A DNA stretch of 14,277 nt from Candidatus Poseidonia sp. (GCA_023254365.1 JALRLQ010000041.1:1-14277), one strand, 5' to 3'. Positions 1-8,540 are shown, counted from the stretch's first letter. Notes: generated by a model not told the origin, from the letters alone. A program made the numbers and translations.

Positions 1-2284
1 GATCGATTTGAAGTTCCCAGCGCAGGTTCGGCATCTCGTTGGGTGCTGCGGCCACGTCGCAATAATTCCACCATCGTGGCGGTGCTCCCCGAACACCCTG
101 TCGATCCTGTGCATCTTTGAGGACATCTGAGAGCTCAAGGCGGGCGTTTGGGCGCGGGTGGTCGCGCCGAACAAGAATGCGGGCTGCACCGGTATCGTCC
201 TGTTGCTCATAGCCAAGGGACCGAGCCATGCGGCCCACCACGTTACGTTCAAGCCGATTTCGAAGCGTCACCGTGAGGTTCGCTCGCTCAAAAGAGAGCA
301 CGTTCAAATCCCGGTTGGGCAGGGTGACCTGCGAACCAAGGGGTTGGAGACTCAACACCTCCCAGACACGCGCGAAGACCTCGCACCAACGACGCTCACC
401 ATCACGAATGTCACCCTCGTCGTGAACATCGTCCACCCGGCGGTGGGGCATCAGGTGATGGTAGCGGCGCATCATGCGCTCGGCACGGTAACCAAACAAT
501 CCACCGAGCTGTTCGTTGTTGAGGGGGACATAGGGACGAACGGTTGGACGCCATTGCTCAACCACCTCGGCGTACGGGAAGTCCAGACCCTGTTCCATGG
601 CCTGCTCAAAGATGCCGACCCACTCGTTGTCCAATCGGCCCTCTTGACGGCGGCGGCGGTTTCGGAACGCCAAGCCGTTGAGACCGAACAAGGGCGGTTC
701 TTCCATCATCTCGTTGGGTTGGGTTGGTGCTGCCGCAAACCAAGTGCGTGAGCCTCCGTGACGTCGTCGAATCGCCTCGAGTGCTCGTTCATCCAACATG
801 TCGAACCACGATTCTGGAACCCGCCTGGAGGGGAACCCAAACGGGGGTGAGCGGATCAGCATGTCCTCAAGGCTTTGAATGGATTCAGACGCCTTGACAT
901 CGTTGGCCATGGACAAAAGGACCGACCCCATGGTATCACCAAGCGGCAACCGGCTTGAATGACGGCCGCTGTGAATACAGATACTGCCTTCGTTGTTGGG
1001 CTGAAGCCCCCACTTGTGATGGATTTGGTAGGGTGCACCATGTTGTCCCAAGCCAACTCGCACTTCGTACACGTGACCAAGTTGCCCAAAGACGAGGGCA
1101 GACGCCTGCTCGATGTGGATCTTGTCTGGAAGTCCGTTCATGATCTCGTGGCAAAATTCCAGGGATTTCATCAGCGGCTGAGAAGGTGGTGCAGGTGATG
1201 TGTACGGTGATGACCAATTGTGTTGCAGCCCCAGCAGAAGCTTACCTGCCGAAGAGTTGAGCGGCGAGAGCGAGAGTGAAATCATCAGCGCCCACGCTGC
1301 TGGGTCCTCCGGCACACGAATCAAACGGAGGATGCCGGTTCGTGTACGGACACGAAACATGAGATGGCGTCCAAGCGTTCGCATGCTCCAGTTCAACGTT
1401 CGAGGGTAACGGTTGGTGTCGCCGAGCGTTTGCCATGAACGCAGCCATGGGGTGTCGTAGGTCTCAAACAGGCCCGGAGGGTGATTGGAAAGCGCATTGC
1501 GAAACACCCGCTGAAGGTCGTCCAGTTGATTGGTCAGCAACCGATTTTGAATATCGTAAGCCCAAGCCAACATCGGCAGGCGATTGGAGGAAGATTCGGT
1601 TTGGTTTCGGTCGATTTGAAGACGGCTGCTCAGCCAAATCAGTGTACTGGCCAGCGGCCGATAGTGGGATCGAACGCCACGGCCGCCATCGTTCCGACCG
1701 CGACCGTAGGGCGGTTCATTGAGGAAGACATCCTCCTTCAACGGGGCACATGAAGCCACACCAAGAATAAGGGAGGGAAGGTCCCACCCCCGTTGGAACG
1801 CCGGAGACGACAACAGAGGCGCCAGAACCTCCAACGAAACCGATGCCAAGCGAACATCGTCCATGTACCAGTGGTTTCGAAGGTAACGCAGCGTTGAACC
1901 GTCGTGAAATTCAATCCCGCGTTGCAGGAGGCGGTGTTCACGACCGGTCAACTCCCGACCCTCACGAACGCCTCGGACAAGCGAGCGGAATTCTTCCTCA
2001 CTGCACGGGAGCGCCACGATGGAAGAACGATCGTCTTCCAAACGAGCCCATGCCACGTGTTCTCCATGCTTCTGATGGTCGAGAAGATACTCCCATCGCT
2101 TTCGTGAATGGAGGTTGGGGCCGCCGAACTGAGCGATGGCGTGTTCGTGTTCCTCAGGCGTGAGATGCACGTTCCATCCATCACGTGGTTGGTAGTTCAC
2201 GATGGCTTCGCACCAACTGCAAAGATGTTCGGTCTCACTGGACAGTGGGTTTTGGGCACAGGCGATGTCGCATACACTCGACAT
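1..2284 (-). CDS. Large uncharacterised protein, 3' end missing
   Basis: I translated the reverse strand by hand from the ATG at 2284 and found no stop codon down to base 1, so at least 761 residues are visible and the C-terminus lies outside the window. Codon choice and composition resemble the neighbouring genes. The N-terminus has four cysteines, C5, C9, C22 and C25 (the last two in CSWC), which could bind a metal. The rest is soluble-looking, rich in Arg, Trp and His, with no membrane segment, signal peptide or P-loop that I can see. Near the visible end are an Arg/His-rich stretch (MMRRYHHLMPHRR) and a WWNYCDV motif. I do not recognise the family. The start lies 25 bases after the threonine aldolase stop. 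The frame stays open upstream into that gene, so an earlier start is possible but the ATG is the simplest choice. The coding assignment is firm; the function is unknown. Confidence 0.85.
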   Translation of the reverse strand, partial: MSSVCDIACAQNPLSSETEHLCSWCEAIVNYQPRDGWNVHLTPEEHEHAIAQFGGPNLHSRKRWEYLLDHQKHGEHVAWARLEDDRSSIVALPCSEEEFRSLVRGVREGRELTGREHRLLQRGIEFHDGSTLRYLRNHWYMDDVRLASVSLEVLAPLLSSPAFQRGWDLPSLILGVASCAPLKEDVFLNEPPYGRGRNDGGRGVRSHYRPLASTLIWLSSRLQIDRNQTESSSNRLPMLAWAYDIQNRLLTNQLDDLQRVFRNALSNHPPGLFETYDTPWLRSWQTLGDTNRYPRTLNWSMRTLGRHLMFRVRTRTGILRLIRVPEDPAAWALMISLSLSPLNSSAGKLLLGLQHNWSSPYTSPAPPSQPLMKSLEFCHEIMNGLPDKIHIEQASALVFGQLGHVYEVRVGLGQHGAPYQIHHKWGLQPNNEGSICIHSGRHSSRLPLGDTMGSVLLSMANDVKASESIQSLEDMLIRSPPFGFPSRRVPESWFDMLDERALEAIRRRHGGSRTWFAAAPTQPNEMMEEPPLFGLNGLAFRNRRRRQEGRLDNEWVGIFEQAMEQGLDFPYAEVVEQWRPTVRPYVPLNNEQLGGLFGYRAERMMRRYHHLMPHRRVDDVHDEGDIRDGERRWCEVFARVWEVLSLQPLGSQVTLPNRDLNVLSFERANLTVTLRNRLERNVVGRMARSLGYEQQDDTGAARILVRRDHPRPNARLELSDVLKDAQDRQGVRGAPPRWWNYCDVAAAPNEMPNLRWELQID

Positions 2285-2309
2285 ACCCAACAAGAGCGTC
2301 GAGGCTATT

Positions 2310-3365
2310 TCAAGGCGCGAGGCCCCAAACTTCGTTGCAACACGCCAAAAGCCGTGCAACATCATCGTCGGTGATGTGCAAATGAACCACGAAACGAATG
2401 CGGTTTGGACCCGTATCCAGAACATCAACGCCGTGATTTGCAAGCGTAGCAACCACTTCTGATGATGGTGAGCGGCAATCCACGTACACCATGTTGGTCT
2501 GAACGGTGGTGAGGTCAACGGTGAATTCGGGAAGAGCGTTCAACCCCTCAGCAATACGTGTTGCACGAAGGTGGTCCTCACTCAACCGTTCAACATGGTG
2601 GTCAAGCGCATGCAGGCAGGCCGCCGCCAGCATGCCTGCCTGACGCCACCCTCCACCGAACATCTTGCGCCACCGATGGGCCTGGTCGATGAAGGCCTGC
2701 GTGCCGAGCAACACCGAGCCGACGGGGGCACCCAAGCCTTTGGAAAAGCAGACCGAGACCGAATCGTACCGTTCACACATTCGTGCAACATCGACGCCTG
2801 TGGCGACAGCCGCATTGAAAATTCGAGCGCCATCAATGTGGGTGGCGCAGGACAGTTCACGGGCGACATCGGCAATAGCATCCAGCGTTTCAAGGTCGTA
2901 ACACGAACCACCACCGAGATTCGAGGTGTTTTCGACGCAGACCAGTGAACCGTTGGGGTAGTGACTGCCTGAACCGTCAGCCTTGCGAACGGCTTGACGG
3001 ACCTGTTGAGGTGTCATCAAACTCTTCTCGCCGTCCACCAGCGCAATTGAGGCGCCGCACAACGCAGCGTAGCCACCACCTTCGTAGCGATAGATGTGAG
3101 CTGTCTTGTCGCAAACGATTTCATCGCCAGGAACGGTGTGTGTCCGCAGCGCGATGGCGTTGGACATTGTTCCGGACGGGACGAAGAGGCCGGCCTCCTT
3201 ACCAAACAGGGTGGCCACCCTCGATTGCAGCGCAATGACGGTGGGGTCGTCACCAAGCACGTCGTCACCGACAGCGGCGGCGACCATCGCTTCGCGCATC
3301 GCTTGCGTTGGTTGCGTGACGGTGTCCGAGCGGAAATCAACCCGGCTGGATGGGTGCTCGCGCAT
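2310..3365 (-). CDS. ltaE: Low-specificity L-threonine aldolase (PLP enzyme)
   Basis: This 351-residue protein is a fold-type I PLP enzyme of the threonine aldolase family, which splits L-threonine or allo-threonine into glycine and acetaldehyde in the cytosol. Family landmarks are in order: [10 protein letters not shown] near the N-terminus (residues 11-20), the PSGTMSN cofactor loop (63-69), the active-site histidine region around H90, ENTSN (145-149), the HIDGAR motif with the PLP-pyridine Asp and a conserved Arg (176-181), and the Schiff-base lysine K209 in [20 protein letters not shown] (241-249) and the C-terminal RFVVHLHIT strand are also typical. Length is normal for the family. It sits 36 bases after the upstream pth2 stop in the leftward gene run. 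It probably supplies glycine or recycles threonine. The related beta-eliminating lyases are the main alternative, but the motifs fit threonine aldolase. Confidence 0.93.
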   Translation of the reverse strand: MREHPSSRVDFRSDTVTQPTQAMREAMVAAAVGDDVLGDDPTVIALQSRVATLFGKEAGLFVPSGTMSNAIALRTHTVPGDEIVCDKTAHIYRYEGGGYAALCGASIALVDGEKSLMTPQQVRQAVRKADGSGSHYPNGSLVCVENTSNLGGGSCYDLETLDAIADVARELSCATHIDGARIFNAAVATGVDVARMCERYDSVSVCFSKGLGAPVGSVLLGTQAFIDQAHRWRKMFGGGWRQAGMLAAACLHALDHHVERLSEDHLRATRIAEGLNALPEFTVDLTTVQTNMVYVDCRSPSSEVVATLANHGVDVLDTGPNRIRFVVHLHITDDDVARLLACCNEVWGLAP

Positions 3366-3401
3366 GGTCGGTGCTGAGCGCAGACCTTCATCAATGCCGT
3401 G

Positions 3402-3818
3402 TCACAGCAACTTCAGTTCACCCGTGATGCTGTCGAGGGTGGCTTCATCAAACGGCCCGATGGCGAGGACGGTTTTCGAGCCGCTTGGGATTTGGGTGTG
3501 GCCAGCATCTCTCACGACGTGATGGGGGGCACCGGCCTTCGAAGCGGCCTGAATAAGCGGTTTGAAATGCCCTTCATCGGGCACCTTCAGGCAGATTTTC
3601 TTCTGCCCGTTCGCCAGCCATGCTTCCACGTGGGAAGGGTGCGACGCACCCGCCCGCAAGAAGGCCTCAACACATGCATGACCGACTTGGGCGGCTATTT
3701 TCCCTTTGCCCATGCTCAACGACTGGTTGACCACACAGACCAATTTCACGTCGTTACCGGAGGGTGGTGATGCTGGCGGTGGGGCGGTGAGGCGATGGAG
3801 AAACGAACGGAATCCCAT
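3402..3818 (-). CDS. pth2: Peptidyl-tRNA hydrolase, Pth2 family (copy A)
   Basis: This 138-residue protein belongs to the archaeal/eukaryotic Pth2 family, which frees tRNA from peptidyl-tRNA dropped by stalled ribosomes. The P-loop-like N-terminal motif [13 protein letters not shown] (residues 36-48), the central KKICLKV strand (73-79) and the C-terminal [13 protein letters not shown] motif followed by VLAIGP (104-122) match the family, including the usual Gly-Lys, Asp and Thr positions. Two deviations are visible: the usual VVRxDL strand reads VVNQSL, and about 23 residues rich in Pro precede the first strand. That extension has no obvious role, and a shorter form could exist. The gene starts 9 bases after the stop of a second Pth2-like gene, and the two copies are clearly different in sequence. 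Copy A keeps the more complete catalytic loops, so it is the likelier housekeeping enzyme. That ranking is inference. Confidence 0.9.
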   Translation of the reverse strand: MGFRSFLHRLTAPPPASPPSGNDVKLVCVVNQSLSMGKGKIAAQVGHACVEAFLRAGASHPSHVEAWLANGQKKICLKVPDEGHFKPLIQAASKAGAPHHVVRDAGHTQIPSGSKTVLAIGPFDEATLDSITGELKLL

Positions 3819-3827
3819 GTCAATACC

Positions 3828-4184
3828 TCACAGGGTTGTCAAGTGACCGGTCAAGGCATCGACGGCCCGACGAGGTCCGAGGAGGCCGAGAACCGTGATG
3901 GTGCCTGCTGGAACCTCGGTATGGCCCGCATCGACCACGATGTGAGAGAAACAGCCACGTGGAACGTTGTCGGCCACCTCGTTGAGCGCTTCAAGATCGT
4001 CAACGCTGAGCACGATTTTGCGCGCTCCACCCGCTCGCCACCGTTCAAGCAGCCGCGTGCGACGGGCGTTGGCCACAACGTCAACGGCTGCGTGTGCACA
4101 TTGCGCTGCCACTTTACCGACGCTCAAGTTCAAATCATGGCGAACGAGCAACGCCATGGTCGGAGCATCATCCATGGTGGACAT
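3828..4184 (-). CDS. Pth2-family protein (copy B, divergent paralogue)
   Basis: This 118-residue protein is also of the Pth2 fold. It has VRHDLNLSVGKVAAQCAHA at residues 14-32 and DAGHTEVPAGT at 85-95, with an RKIVLSV strand between. It keeps the canonical V-R-x-D-L strand and AAQCAHA helix that copy A has partly lost, but lacks the first Gly-Lys of the MGKGK loop. It has also replaced the usual T-Q-I-x-x-G-S-K-T-V-L-x-I-G-P tail with T-E-V-x-x-G-T-I-T-V-L-G-L-L-G-P. It may be a second peptidyl-tRNA hydrolase with different substrate preference, or a non-catalytic RNA-binding relative. The start at 4184 overlaps the upstream membrane-protein gene by 17 bases. In-frame Met4 (4175) or Met10 (4157) are alternative starts, and Met10 would give the more typical Pth2 N-terminus. 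Translational coupling to both neighbours is likely. Confidence 0.82.
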   Translation of the reverse strand: MSTMDDAPTMALLVRHDLNLSVGKVAAQCAHAAVDVVANARRTRLLERWRAGGARKIVLSVDDLEALNEVADNVPRGCFSHIVVDAGHTEVPAGTITVLGLLGPRRAVDALTGHLTTL

Positions 4185-4884
4185 GCGATTCCCCCACCGG
4201 TTGAAGGGCGTCGTCCAAGGCTTCGAGCCCGGTCAAGAAGGTGTGCATGGCGGGGCCCAACCACAAGGCAAACACGAGGTTTCCAAAGGCGTGAAGTGCG
4301 TCAAACGGCAAGCCCTGGAGCATCAACCATCCAAATTCGGCAAGCCCAACCCCTGGTCCAACCAACGACATGGTTGAAACGAAACCGAAGAGGAAAGCGG
4401 CCACCACCGAAGCGGAACACAGGCGGGGGAGATGAAGCGAGCCCTGCTCGTCGAAGACGAGGCGGGAACCGTAGAGCGCTACAGCAGCCCATCCCATCGC
4501 TTGGAACATGGTCCACCAACCATCCCCGATGAGAAGGTTGGAAAGCAGCGCAACGAGCACAGCAAACGCTACACCTCGCCGAGCACCGAGCTGAGAACCG
4601 ACCAGCAGTGCGGCAACGGTGACCGGTTGAATGTTGGGAAGAGGTTGGAACAATACACGGAGAGCAACCATGGCGACGACCATGGTCGCCAATGCAGCCG
4701 TGGTGAAACGATTTGCACGAGGGGCTGTGAACAAAAAGACGAACGCTGCGAGGACAAGGAGGGTGTTGAGCACACCTTGAGCCAACGGCGTTAGTTCGGG
4801 GCCGTGGATGCCCAGCGCCTGGAACATATTCGGTCGGAGGGGAGCCGCCTCCTTGAGGGTTCCCTCCCTCAAGCAAGCCGCCAT
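4168..4884 (-). CDS. ECF transporter S-component-like membrane protein
   Basis: This 238-residue protein has six or seven hydrophobic helices, at about residues 37-54, 61-79, 85-100, 103-120, 128-142, 155-175 and 194-213. The central block has the pattern N-I-Q-P-V-T ... G-S-Q-L-G-A-R-R-G ... S-N-L-L-I-G-D-G-W-W-T-M-F-Q-A-M-G-W. This resembles the S (substrate-binding) subunits of energy-coupling factor vitamin transporters, especially the group often encoded beside DUF4430-type binding domains. S subunits bind a vitamin and work with EcfT and the EcfA ATPases, none of which is in this window, so it would have to share an energising module encoded elsewhere. It overlaps the upstream beta-propeller/DUF4430-like gene by 16 bases, which supports a shared job. 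Met20 (4827) is an alternative start just ahead of the hydrophobic part. The family call is by pattern; the substrate (cobalamin is a candidate) is inference. Confidence 0.72.
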   Translation of the reverse strand: MAACLREGTLKEAAPLRPNMFQALGIHGPELTPLAQGVLNTLLVLAAFVFLFTAPRANRFTTAALATMVVAMVALRVLFQPLPNIQPVTVAALLVGSQLGARRGVAFAVLVALLSNLLIGDGWWTMFQAMGWAAVALYGSRLVFDEQGSLHLPRLCSASVVAAFLFGFVSTMSLVGPGVGLAEFGWLMLQGLPFDALHAFGNLVFALWLGPAMHTFLTGLEALDDALQPVGESHVHHG

Positions 4885-6518
4885 ACCAAAACGGTCGTGG
4901 ATTCAACCGGTGCATCCTCAACGGCCAAGGTGCCGCGTTGCCCATCGACGAAATACTCCCAACCGGACCCAGCCGTGCCGTTGAACGCCACCACATAGGT
5001 TCCCAACGAGGAGGTTTCCAGTTGGATGTCCATCTCCAATTGACCAGCGGCGGTTTGCGTGAGCGACAACACATCACCGTGACCGACCAGCCCGCCAATC
5101 ACCCGCTGACCGTCCTCAAATTCAAACACCACCACCTGCGTCCCCAACCAAGCCTCCGGCCATGAAGGATCCCACGTGTTTGTGGGCGTGGTGGACGCCG
5201 TTTCAGCCAGCGTGGCGTTCCATGAACGGTTCACATCCGGTAGCAACACCAACATCAAGCACAACCCAACGAGGGACAGCCATCGCCATGCGTCGGTCAA
5301 CCTGCCTTTCGATGCCAGAACGGCGGCACCGCACATCGATGCCACCAAAACGGACGCTCCCAACAGCGCCCAAGCGTCGTCCTCTTCGGCGTTTTGCGAA
5401 CGGTCGAGTTGAAGCGCCATCAGCACCCCTGCATCGTTGCCGAGGTAGAGTGTTCCTTCTCGAGAAGCAGGAGCCGATGTCCCGTACCCGTCGTAAGGCG
5501 TGGTGAGTCGGTCGCCCAAGGTGAGCGACCCCCCTTCGTCAACATCCACCGCCAGCCAACCACCCTCTGGGGTGTTCTGGGGCGCGTGAAACATCGTTGG
5601 GCCGGTCCAAGCCATCTCACCGTTCACACGAGCCGGGACTTGGGACACGACGGTGCATTCAGCAGCGCACTGCACCGATGTGATGTGGTCACTGTCGGCG
5701 AAGATGCCACCTGTTTTCCACGCAAGCGGAACGGCGGGTGAAGCGCCGAGCACAGCCACTTCGACAAGCGCGCCGGTGGAGATGGTGTAGGCCATCAACG
5801 CGCTGGTGGCGTTGACTTGGGTGTGCAGGAGCAACACCCCCCCGACCACCAACGGTGCATGACGAAGCGCGCCCGGAAGCGACACGGGTTGCTCAATGGT
5901 TCCGTTTCGCCCCACATGCCAAAGGTTTCCTGCTTCATCACCCAACCAATAGCCCTCGGGCGTGACCGTTACCCCGTTGCGCCAACCAAGGCCGGTGGTG
6001 ACCTCAATGTCAACACGTCCGTCGGCCAGACACCAGCGAGCCAGGCCGTTGCGCAACGGCACCACAACGTGGTCGCCATCGACCGTGGCAGCCCCCGTGA
6101 TGCCCCATCCATCAAGCGTGGTGTTGGTGGCCCATACCACCGAGCCGTTCCGAGGATTCAGCGCTTCAAAGCGCCCATCGGCCCAACCGACGAGGAGCAA
6201 CTCTGGCCAAGCGCCGCACGCTCCAGCTCCCGAGCCAACCCGCAACAGCGGCGCCATGTCGTGCTGAACCGTTGTCGAGCTGGTTCGCTGCCAAGCCACG
6301 GTTCCATCGGCGTTGACCGCCAGAACGTTCGGACGTTCGTCTCCGGTCCAAAACCCAGAGGTTCGTACGTAGACATGGTCTTCATCCACCACAGGTGAGG
6401 TGGTGATGTAGCCAGGACCGACATCCAAACTCCATGCAAGAGAAGGGGCCGTTGATGCACTGAGGGGCAAAAGAAGGGAAAGCAACAGAAGGCCGACGAC
6501 AACGTTTCGGCGCATCAA
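4869..6518 (-). CDS. Secreted PQQ-type beta-propeller with membrane hairpin and DUF4430-like C-terminus
   Basis: This 549-residue surface protein begins with a signal peptide (Arg-Arg, then a leucine-rich core, cleavage plausible near residue 23). There is no lipobox cysteine. Residues about 28-372 show blade-like repeats of the PQQ/Trp quinoprotein type: NVLAVNADGTVAWQR, RFEALNPRNGSVVWA, NLWHVGRNGTIEQ and GTLYLGNDAGVLMALQL. Two hydrophobic helices (about 383-403 and 411-428) are joined by a short basic loop, SKGRLTDAWR. With the signal peptide removed, both the propeller and the tail would lie outside the cell. Residues about 455-549 end in GSGWEYFVDGQRG and LVWRL, which resemble DUF4430, the domain related to the C-terminal domain of transcobalamin and intrinsic factor. 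The next gene overlaps it and encodes an S-component-like transporter. A role in capturing a cofactor for uptake is inferred; a purely structural surface role is the alternative. Confidence 0.78.
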   Translation of the reverse strand: MMRRNVVVGLLLLSLLLPLSASTAPSLAWSLDVGPGYITTSPVVDEDHVYVRTSGFWTGDERPNVLAVNADGTVAWQRTSSTTVQHDMAPLLRVGSGAGACGAWPELLLVGWADGRFEALNPRNGSVVWATNTTLDGWGITGAATVDGDHVVVPLRNGLARWCLADGRVDIEVTTGLGWRNGVTVTPEGYWLGDEAGNLWHVGRNGTIEQPVSLPGALRHAPLVVGGVLLLHTQVNATSALMAYTISTGALVEVAVLGASPAVPLAWKTGGIFADSDHITSVQCAAECTVVSQVPARVNGEMAWTGPTMFHAPQNTPEGGWLAVDVDEGGSLTLGDRLTTPYDGYGTSAPASREGTLYLGNDAGVLMALQLDRSQNAEEDDAWALLGASVLVASMCGAAVLASKGRLTDAWRWLSLVGLCLMLVLLPDVNRSWNATLAETASTTPTNTWDPSWPEAWLGTQVVVFEFEDGQRVIGGLVGHGDVLSLTQTAAGQLEMDIQLETSSLGTYVVAFNGTAGSGWEYFVDGQRGTLAVEDAPVESTTVLVWRLA

Positions 6519-6521
6519 CCG

Positions 6522-8540
6522 TCACTCCAAGGCGGCTTGAATAGCGGCTTTGAGCAACGCGCTGACCTCTTTTCCGTCCGCACCACCGGCCGACTGCATC
6601 ACCACGCCCATCAGCGGACCCATGGCCCCCATGCCTCGTTCTTTGACAAAATCAAGCCGGTCGTTGACGATGCCTTGGACGATGGTGGCCAAATCGCCAA
6701 CATCGGCCGGTGCGAGATCGTGGTGTTGGCAGTGGGCGAGTAACGCTTCGTACGGTGCGTCTTGTCCGCGAAAGGCCTCAACCACGCTGTCCATGTGGTC
6801 TCGAGCAAGGGCACCGTCTTCCTTGAGGCGCAGGACATGGGCGACCATGGCTGGTGGCTCTTGGTCGTGGTTGAGCAAGAGCGCAGCCCACGCTTTAGCG
6901 GGCAAGTCGTCGAGGTGCTCGCAAAACACGTCGTCCATTTCTCTGGCCAACAACTGTTCAGCTTGGTCGTTTGAGATTTCAAATGTAGAGAGGCGGTCAG
7001 CACGCTGCTCATCCGACATCGGTAAGCGATTCAGCAAGGCCTGCCATGCCTCAACGGAAAGTGGTTGGGGGGGCACGTCGGTTTCGGGGTACATCCTTGC
7101 ACGCCCAGGAAGGGGGCGCATGGGGGAGGTGGTTCCATCCTCCGGTGCGCCTTTTTTCACCACCACGTTGCGAACCTCTTGCGGGATTCGATGCCAGGCA
7201 AGGCGCGCACGGTTGAGAACGGCTTCCAGCGCCAAAGTGGCTTGCCACGCCGGCGCACAGCACAGAACGAACGCGTCGGACGCATCGAGGTGAAGGGCGG
7301 AGCGAACGGCTTCAACTTCAGCGGCTTCGATGCCGTAGGCGGGCAATTCATCGGCGTGGAAAATGCCTCGCACGCCAGCCAGTTTGGCTGCACCTGCCAG
7401 TTCCCTCCCGAGGCGAGGAAGTTGTGCTCCCTCGTCATCCATCGCTTTCGTTCCGAGTCGCCCCAACAATCCTGGAAGCGGGAGGGCCATCATCACCGCA
7501 CCGTTGGCCAAGGCATCGCCAACCATGCCCGAGGACGTCTGGGTGAACTGTGCGGACACATCCTCAAGCACCAGCGGGAGAGCCGCTGCAACCGCTTCGG
7601 CGACCTTGGTCTCGACCGAAGCGTCGTCATCATCGCGATGGGGTGGCAACGAGGGAAGGTTGAGCGAGGCCCTCAATTCATTGGCCAGCCGATAGAAATG
7701 CAATTGCCGGGCCATCTCCAAGCGGATGATGCGAGGAATCCACGCCAAATCCTGGCAACCCTTGATTTCAACACGGTCGCCTGCGCCAATGGAGACGTTC
7801 AGGTCTTGGCGAATACTGCCCAGACCTCGTCGCACGCGCCGCGTCTGGCGTAGCACCCTGCCCAAGGCCACGGCGGTTGACCGGGCATGGTCGGGGGACT
7901 TGATGTCGGGTGCGGTAGCGATTTCAATCAGCGGGAGGCCCAGTCGGTCGAGGTTGTAGATGACCTGTTGGCCGTACGGCATGTCCACCGTGTCCAGTTT
8001 ACGAGCACTGTCTTCTTCTAAACAGACCACATCGACGCCAACATCGCCCTCATCGGTGGACAAGACCCCGTTGGTGGCCACCAACGACGTGCGTTGAAAA
8101 CCGCTGGTGTTTGAGCCATCGACCACGGTTTTTCGCATGGTTTGGAGCATGGATACTGGCTGAGCGTTAAGCAAAGCAGAAACGGTGAGGGTGATGTCGA
8201 CAGCCTCCTCATCAAGACCCAACGGGGGTTGCTCATCGAGTTCGATCAGTCCGGCGTTGGGGGATTGAGCGTAGACAAACGTCCGGTTCCGTTTGGCTTC
8301 GAAGCGTGCAGCCACGTCAACAGTACCGCCCTCGCCGCGCGAGGCTCGCAAGCGACGTTCGTACCGCGGCCAATCGTCGGGGAGCGTGTCAATGGTCACG
8401 TCGTAGAGTTCACCGGACTGACGTGAATGCAACTTACCGGTCGCCAGTTGCTGATGGACTTCAATGCCGCACATGAAGCCGAGACCGCCAGGATCGAGGT
8501 CGTTTGGGCGGTGAACATCACCTTGAGGTTCACCCGCCAT
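6522..8540 (-). CDS. gatE: Glu-tRNA(Gln) amidotransferase subunit E
   Basis: This 672-residue protein is the archaeal GatE subunit. With GatD (not in this window) it converts Glu-tRNA(Gln) to Gln-tRNA(Gln) in the cytosol. The GatB/E signature is clear: GIEVHQQLATGKLHS (residues 25-39), LDEQPP (101-106), KTVVDGSNTSGFQRT (137-151), NLDRLGLPLIEIAT (196-209), GLGSIRQDLNVS (239-250) and VEIKG (257-261). An AspRS-like GAD insertion spans roughly 320-460, which distinguishes GatE from GatB. RMYPETDVPP (482-491) follows, and the helical YqeY-type tRNA-binding tail ends in MGPLMGVVMQ (640-649). Length is slightly above the usual 620-650. Cysteines often found in GatB/E near KLFCxC and before LVExDExPP are replaced here by Ser, Gln, Asn or Ala, so a zinc site may be absent. 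It starts 49 bases after the mcm stop and ends 3 bases before the next gene starts. Confidence 0.95.
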   Translation of the reverse strand: MAGEPQGDVHRPNDLDPGGLGFMCGIEVHQQLATGKLHSRQSGELYDVTIDTLPDDWPRYERRLRASRGEGGTVDVAARFEAKRNRTFVYAQSPNAGLIELDEQPPLGLDEEAVDITLTVSALLNAQPVSMLQTMRKTVVDGSNTSGFQRTSLVATNGVLSTDEGDVGVDVVCLEEDSARKLDTVDMPYGQQVIYNLDRLGLPLIEIATAPDIKSPDHARSTAVALGRVLRQTRRVRRGLGSIRQDLNVSIGAGDRVEIKGCQDLAWIPRIIRLEMARQLHFYRLANELRASLNLPSLPPHRDDDDASVETKVAEAVAAALPLVLEDVSAQFTQTSSGMVGDALANGAVMMALPLPGLLGRLGTKAMDDEGAQLPRLGRELAGAAKLAGVRGIFHADELPAYGIEAAEVEAVRSALHLDASDAFVLCCAPAWQATLALEAVLNRARLAWHRIPQEVRNVVVKKGAPEDGTTSPMRPLPGRARMYPETDVPPQPLSVEAWQALLNRLPMSDEQRADRLSTFEISNDQAEQLLAREMDDVFCEHLDDLPAKAWAALLLNHDQEPPAMVAHVLRLKEDGALARDHMDSVVEAFRGQDAPYEALLAHCQHHDLAPADVGDLATIVQGIVNDRLDFVKERGMGAMGPLMGVVMQSAGGADGKEVSALLKAAIQAALE

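Noticed and set aside
158..751. Plus-strand open frame of 197 codons
   Set aside because: It lies antisense to the continuous 761-codon reverse-strand gene and its translation looks like a shadow with no family features.
1..2284. Pseudogene or non-coding region, suggested by only short closed frames being present
   Set aside because: Hand translation shows one uninterrupted reverse frame that simply runs off the edge, so the region is an intact partial gene.
3795..4532. Plus-strand open frame of 245 codons
   Set aside because: It is antisense to the pth2 copy B and S-component genes, both of which have recognisable family motifs; the product is low-complexity and Arg-rich.
7065..7853. Plus-strand open frame of 262 codons
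   Set aside because: It is a shadow of gatE; the opposite strand carries the conserved GatE protein across this whole interval.
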